From Owenia fusiformis (Eukaryota > Annelida > Polychaeta > Sabellida > Oweniidae), in assembly GCA_903813345.2 (NCBI GenBank), contig CAIIXF020000009.1, positions 38,495,759 to 38,559,758 of the forward strand: a stretch of DNA of 64,000 nt. The letters are read 5' to 3'. The notes beneath the pieces were generated by a model. The model had not been told where the DNA came from and did no database searches. It saw nothing but the letters and a program-made list of their open reading frames with translations. Of the stretch, positions 59,301 to 64,000 are shown piece after piece. The position numbers and the translations under genes were made by a program. Numbering within the stretch: the first letter of the stretch is position 1; each line of letters opens with the position of its first letter.

Positions 59301-61728
59301 AGCCCAAAATTATGAAATATACTCACGAGATGTTTTCACTATTTTTTTCTGTGGCTGTTCAATAGGCACCTCAAATGTATTGTCATCTTCATCATCAGCC
59401 TCATTTTCATCATTTGTTATATCTTCATCATTTTCACCTTCTTCATTCTCAATGCCTTCACTGTTCTTATTGTCCTTTGACCTGTTGTTGTGACCAGTTT
59501 GGTTATCTCCAAGTGGATTGTGATCATGTAGTAATTCCAACGTTGATCCCAGTTGACGATTCAATGATTCATTGATGCCTTTACCTGTTTAATCAAAATG
59601 AGAGATTATCTAAATCAATTTGAAATCTAAAGCTGATAAGCTTATAAATAGTCTAAATATCATTGCTGTATGCAAATAACTATTAAATATAAAAATATTG
59701 TGTCACACTATGCATGAAGTTGAAAGTCTCACTTTTATTTGTGGTAGATGATATTTCTTGACTGACTTCCTCGAGTGGTTCAATTTTAATGGATTTTGGA
59801 GGAGAAGCAGCATTTTCTGTGTCATTCTTCTCAGACTGTAGCATATCATTCATACTCAGTATATCTGTAGAATACATGTAGTTAAACAACTTCATCAATT
59901 CCATTTTACAACTAATATGAACAAGTCTGATCAAAACCTTCAGTTGTAACTACAGATTCATAATGCCATCAAGTTACAATATAGTTGAAACTACAGATTC
60001 ATAATGCCATCAAGTTACAATATAGTTGAAACTACAGATTCATAATGCCATCAAGTTACAATATAGTTGAAACTACAGATTCATAATGCCATCAAGTTAC
60101 AATATAGTTGAAACTACAGATTCATAATGCCATCAAGTTACAATATAGTTGAAACTACAATTTATACAGCATAAACAATAATAGGCATATTTGATGGTTT
60201 CTAGAAAGATGTATTTGATGATTTAGTGAAAATTTGCCAAACTATGATATTTTCCACGAGATCAAAATATACAGGGTGGTCCAAAAAAAAGTGAACCCCT
60301 GCAACAGGCCATATTTTCCTTATTACCTTCAGGAATCCTTTCATATTTTCACATGTTGTAGAGGAAGGTCTAAATTTTTTGTTGGTACCATACATTTTTG
60401 TTAGTCTTGAAATTTGCAGAAATTATAAGCCCTAACCAAATATTACTGAAAATGGATAAAATGAGATTTTCAACATCCGCGATTCTTCAACCCATCAACA
60501 CCCTTCCCCTGACAAGTTTTTTAGCTGCAGTCTTAAAGAGCTATTATTTTCTGACTTTGTTTGGTTTTGAATCGCCGACATTATGGCGTGAAAACTAGCA
60601 TCCTACCTCTGTTAGTTGCAAAGATATTGTGATCAAAATAAATGTTCTAAGTTTCCACAGACGGAAATTTTTCCCAGCGAAATCGCAACATACCCCTATA
60701 TGATCTTGAAATGTCAATATCTTCATTAATCATGGATCAATTCTTGTGAATTATGGCTCAAAACAATAAATATTAGATTTTCCTTTGATTTTCTAGAGAT
60801 ATTTGATGAAGGGCTTCTCTGACTCCTGGTCACAGGGGGCAACTTTGCCCCCCTCTATCCATTTGTGTAGGTAACATACCCCTTAACTGTTGAACTTAAA
60901 AACTGTTTCAAAATGATCAATGAAAGTGTGAAATGTGTTTTCTACTCAAATAGTATCCCATTTGTCATATGGTAGGGTTTTAAACTTGTATCTCTAACCG
61001 AAAGCTGTTTTAAGAATACCTAACATGTTTCAACAATTTCCATGAATTGCGTTGGTAAAAATTTGCACAATCTAATTTCCAGGCATGTTCGTTTAAGTCT
61101 TGTAATTTCTTGAAAATTTAAGAATGAGAAGAAATTATGACATCAACAAAAATTTTAGACCTTTCTCTACAACATGTGATAATATGAGGCAATTCATGCA
61201 AGTATTAAAGAAAATACAGCCTGTTGCAGGGGTTCACTTTTTTTGGACCACCCTGTATATTTTTTAACTTTATTTGATATCTTGTCATTTCTTTTATGAT
61301 GGATTGCACCTTTTAATTTTGGAATGAACTTTATTACCTTGACAAGCTAGTAGAAATTCTGGAACATTCAACTTCACAGCAACTTCAATAACAGGCTTTA
61401 AATCAGCCATTGCTAGCTCAATCACCTTGCCATACATAAAGTCCAAAACTATTTCCACCATCCAGGGTTCCCATATCTGTTCTGAATCCAAGTCATTCAA
61501 ATCTATGCGTACTGCTGCTGTTTTCCGTTTGGAATTAATCATATTCTTTAATACAGAGCTGTACTTTGCAACTATCAATTTATGTGCCCGGAGAATAGCA
61601 CCATATTTGCATACAATTGTTAAGTCTCTGTATGCCTCATCATTTCTTATAGACTCTAACTTCTGTAAGATATAGTTGTTCTTGATGGTAACAAGGGAGC
61701 TTTGAGGTTGAGCATGTTTGTCAGCCAT
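56335..61728 (-). CDS. BTB/POZ and C2H2 zinc-finger transcription factor, six coding exons, complete
   Basis: A nuclear DNA-binding regulator of the ZBTB type; the exact orthologue is not recognised. Minus-strand exons: 61728-61338, 59864-59733, 59584-59327, 58488-58261, 57914-57762 and 57533-56335. GT/AG junctions and phases agree; 2361 nt, 786 aa. Exon 1 is a BTB domain (about 1-130: YRDLTIVCKYGAILRAHKLI, then the KYSSVLKNM helix and FLLACQ). Exons 2-3 are a linker with KSIKIEPLEE, a likely sumoylation motif (IKIE), and an acidic stretch. Exons 4 and 5 carry two fingers each. Exon 6 carries about 11, some with a Cys in place of the last His (for example ending RRTPEC), and one TGVRPYK linker. 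The start ATG follows directly after its 3' splice site (61729-61730), so a 5' UTR exon lies upstream. Confidence 0.93.
58600..59140. repeat. Three-copy ~160-bp satellite-like unit with GC-rich tail in a zinc-finger intron
   Basis: Three units with 'aggacggaaaatccaaaatgg', 'cccagaatgcccaaaaact' and 'cctgaaaatttcag' match the family at 12.4-14.1 kb. The tail at 59085-59140 is a CCGCCCGCCCAC-type run instead of GACGGAC. The flanks carry related 'caatattgtacct' and 'caatatcgtacct' phrases, followed by an aggtacgata palindrome. Confidence 0.8.
59944..60158. repeat. 41-bp tandem array in zinc-finger intron 1
   Basis: Five near-identical units of 'ttgaaactacagattcataa' plus 'tgccatcaagttacaatatag'. 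It lies about 80 bp upstream, in gene direction, of the second coding exon. It does not copy that exon. Confidence 0.92.
60272..61255. mobile_element. Complete 984-bp mariner-type element, CAGGGTGGTCC ends, TA-flanked
   Basis: Ends CAGGGTGGTCCAAAAAAAAG and the matching complement, flanked by TA at 60270-60271 and 61256-61257. Long inverted arms share 'tgaacccctgcaacaggc'. No transposase frame is visible, so it is non-autonomous. It lies in the first intron of the zinc-finger gene. The fragment at 14883-15236 is the same family. Confidence 0.9.
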
Positions 61729-61750
61729 CTGGAAGAAAAGCAATATTATA

Positions 61751-62752
61751 CGAGGGTATATCATAAAGTTCTCATAATATCTCTCTAATTCTTTTATTTT
61801 TCAATACATTCTGATGAATTTTTTACAGAATGTGTAGTATACAATGCTGTATTAATTTATCACAGAAATATTATTTAGGAAATTGTTGCCATAGTAACCG
61901 GAAATCGAGGCACCCGGGGCAAATAAAAAAATGTACAAGAATAGCTCAAACTAACCATGTTTAAATGCATAATAAGTTATCAAATAAGCTATGAAACCCA
62001 TCAAATTGTTAAATACTTCACTGTTTTGAACAATTATAATGGTCATGTGAATTTTGTGATCTCATAATGGATGATTGTAATGCTTCATTAGAAGTGATGT
62101 TAGACACTATAACTGTTTTGTCAAATATTCCAAGGAAAGTCGATTTCCCCCCTTTTCCCCCTTAAATATGTTTAGACCACAAATAGGGGGGTAATTTTAT
62201 TGATATCTTTGCAACATATTTGTTTTAGATCATCTTTAGTATGAGCAAAGGATACTCGAACTTAACTAAACTTTTTGTCAGTATGCACTTTACTTTTCTG
62301 ATGATATCTGCATCTATGCATTATCTTACTCAGTCATTTCTGATCATTAAGCTTTGGCCTTTGGTTCACAGAGTCTGGCATCACATCTGATGAAGCATGT
62401 AAGCATGCCCTATGACATTACACAATTCACTTGATTAATTTATTTTATAGTAAAAACATTTATCAACATATTCAAGATAACATTTTAATGTGTTTGATAA
62501 TTTATGAGAGTTTACTATGTATGTAAACATGGTTAATTAAGCTAATTTTCTCAATTATTTTTATTTGCCCCGGGTGCCTTGATTTCCAGTTTCTATGGCA
62601 ACCATTACTTATCTAATATTTCTGTTATACCAAATATTTTTTGATGATTAATAAAGTATTCTATACTGCAGATTTCATGAAAATTCCATTAGAACATATT
62701 GAAAAATAGAAAAATTAGAGAGATATTATGAGAACTTTATGATATACCCTCG
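61751..62752. mobile_element. 1.0-kb fold-back MITE abutting the BTB exon acceptor
   Basis: Ends CGAGGGTATATCATAAAG and complement, flanked by TA at 61749-61750 and 62753-62754. The arms of about 190 bp both include 'ttgccccgggtgcc'-type sequence. No transposase. Its left end is 20 bp from the 3' splice site of the BTB exon, so the branch point of that intron probably lies inside the element. Confidence 0.88.
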
Positions 62753-62754
62753 TA

Positions 62755-63735
62755 TACGCTGGGTACTATTATTTATTTATTTCGTAAGATTCATACAGTA
62801 ACAAACGATTCATAAAATTACGAAAATAGTGATGTCATGCTAGCTTTCGTTCGTAGATTTAAAAGCACCTCTGACCCCTTCGTAACTTTGCGAACGGCTG
62901 ATTATAATTAAGATATGAAAATGTTTGAGGGTGATAGTAAGTGGTAAATTAAAACTTTTTTGTTCTGAAGTAGATTTTTGGTTGATATTTATCATATAGG
63001 ATGATTTATAATGTTAATTAGTCATAAATTAGGCCCATGATTTAGAAATACAAACCCCTTACATTTAATTTCAAGATGGTGGAAAAAGAAAACACGTGGG
63101 AGGTATTAATTTCTTTTAAAAAATTGAGAATTACAACTTAAATGGTGATACTACCATGAAATTTGGTCAACGTTATTATAAGGGTATGTAGAGCATGAAT
63201 ACAATGTATATTCAATCTTATTCACACTTCTGTCTGAAATGTTTATGAATTTGAAAACTTTGAAAACCAAGATAGAGGGTAAGTTTTCAACAAGAGGAGG
63301 TGCGTGAAGGAGGAAATCGTATGTCATCAACTGAATCATGCCTCCTCTTCCCTCAACAGAAAGTCAAAAGTCACGCGAGATTTCCAAAAACATCGCGAAC
63401 AAAATCTCGAACATATAGAAACCAATCTATGTTACATCAGGTGTATGATCGGCACATCATGGTTTGTGAAGGGAAAAACGTTTGTGCGAGCCGCATAAGC
63501 ATTTGTTCGACTTGTGTATCCTGTTCGATGTCATTTTTAAACAATGCATACACAAATACACATGTACAAGTGTGATTTTACAAACATAGAGTGTGCAAAC
63601 TCGAACAAACTGTGTATGAAATCACACAAATTGTGTATGTATTCTGCTAAACGCTATTCTATGTGTTAGAGATATCACATAAATATAAGATGTCCAATTT
63701 TGATACAGTTTTAACATGGGGACCATGGCATATTT
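62755..63735. other. Upstream flank of the zinc-finger gene, no gene recognised
   Basis: AT-rich with no supported exon. It should include the upstream intron and possibly the 5' UTR exon or promoter of the zinc-finger gene, but no site stands out. Confidence 0.3.
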
Positions 63736-64000
63736 ACAAACGAAATATATAGCAAAAATGGTAGCAACTTTTTCAAAATGGCCACCTTCTACCAAAAGTG
63801 TCATTAGACAGTGTGCCATGCTTATAGTATTCACATACCAAATATGAACAAAATCACTCCACTACTTTTCAAGTTATAGTAAAATATGTTAAAATGGTGG
63901 CCATTTTTCAAAATGGGCGCCTTCTTCCAAAAGTGTCATTAGACAGTAAGCCATGCTTATAGTATTCACAAACCAAATATGAACAACATCGCTCCACTAC
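63736..64000. repeat. Satellite-like repeat running off the window end
   Basis: Two units of about 130 bp share 'aaaagtgtcattagacagt', 'gccatgcttatagtattcac' and 'accaaatatgaacaa', with 'aaatggccacc'-type blocks. The organisation is like the other ggcc/gccgcc-block repeats of this window. The array is cut by the window edge. Confidence 0.75.

Noticed and set aside
1-64000. tRNA, rRNA, LTR retroelement or Polinton
   Set aside because: No tRNA cloverleaf, rRNA motif, paired LTRs, reverse transcriptase or capsid-like frame was recognised by eye; a tRNAscan or profile search could still find something short.

Overview
The window is animal nuclear DNA: AT-rich, intron-rich, and crowded with short tandem arrays and small DNA transposons. 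No bacterial, organellar or retroviral block was recognised. The gene content and the repeat style (gccgccat-type satellite units with GACGGAC tails, TA-flanked mariner MITEs) suggest a marine invertebrate, perhaps a mollusc or other lophotrochozoan. That placement is inference; the sequence does not fix the species.

Layout. (1) 2.5-6.2 kb, minus strand: a complete stearoyl-CoA (delta-9) desaturase in four coding exons, 358 aa. (2) 8.9-9.5 kb, plus strand: an intronless 199-aa protein with an N-myristoylation-type start and two membrane segments that looks like a SLATT-type 2TM protein. Its stop codon lies inside a tandem array. (3) 10.5-19.9 kb: no recognised gene; a higher-order satellite, a 162-bp-unit satellite, mariner remnants and a 1.36-kb inverted-repeat element. 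(4) 20.0-52.3 kb, plus strand: a complete GBF1-type Sec7 ARF exchange factor. I traced 36 coding exons with consistent splice phases, giving 5763 nt and 1920 aa. (5) 52.3-56.3 kb: GBF1 3' region with two tandem arrays and a mariner MITE. (6) 56.3-61.7 kb, minus strand: a complete BTB-zinc-finger gene, six coding exons, 786 aa, about 15 C2H2-type fingers. (7) 61.7-64.0 kb: a fold-back element and the start of another satellite-like repeat.

The most striking feature is structural. In GBF1, at least eight tandem arrays or small duplications start or end exactly at a real exon-intron boundary, so they copy a functional splice site. Examples are about 65 copies of the exon 21 donor, 9 extra copies of the exon 24 acceptor plus exon start, 11 extra copies of the exon 32 acceptor plus exon start, about 20 units at the exon 26 donor and about 45 at the exon 35 donor. 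Older, smaller versions sit at exons 6, 23 and 33. The same style of array begins at the stop codon of the 2TM gene.

Functionally the genes look like independent housekeeping or regulatory loci (lipid desaturation, ARF activation in the early secretory pathway, transcription) rather than one pathway. The desaturase and the 2TM gene are divergent; GBF1 and the zinc-finger gene are convergent.
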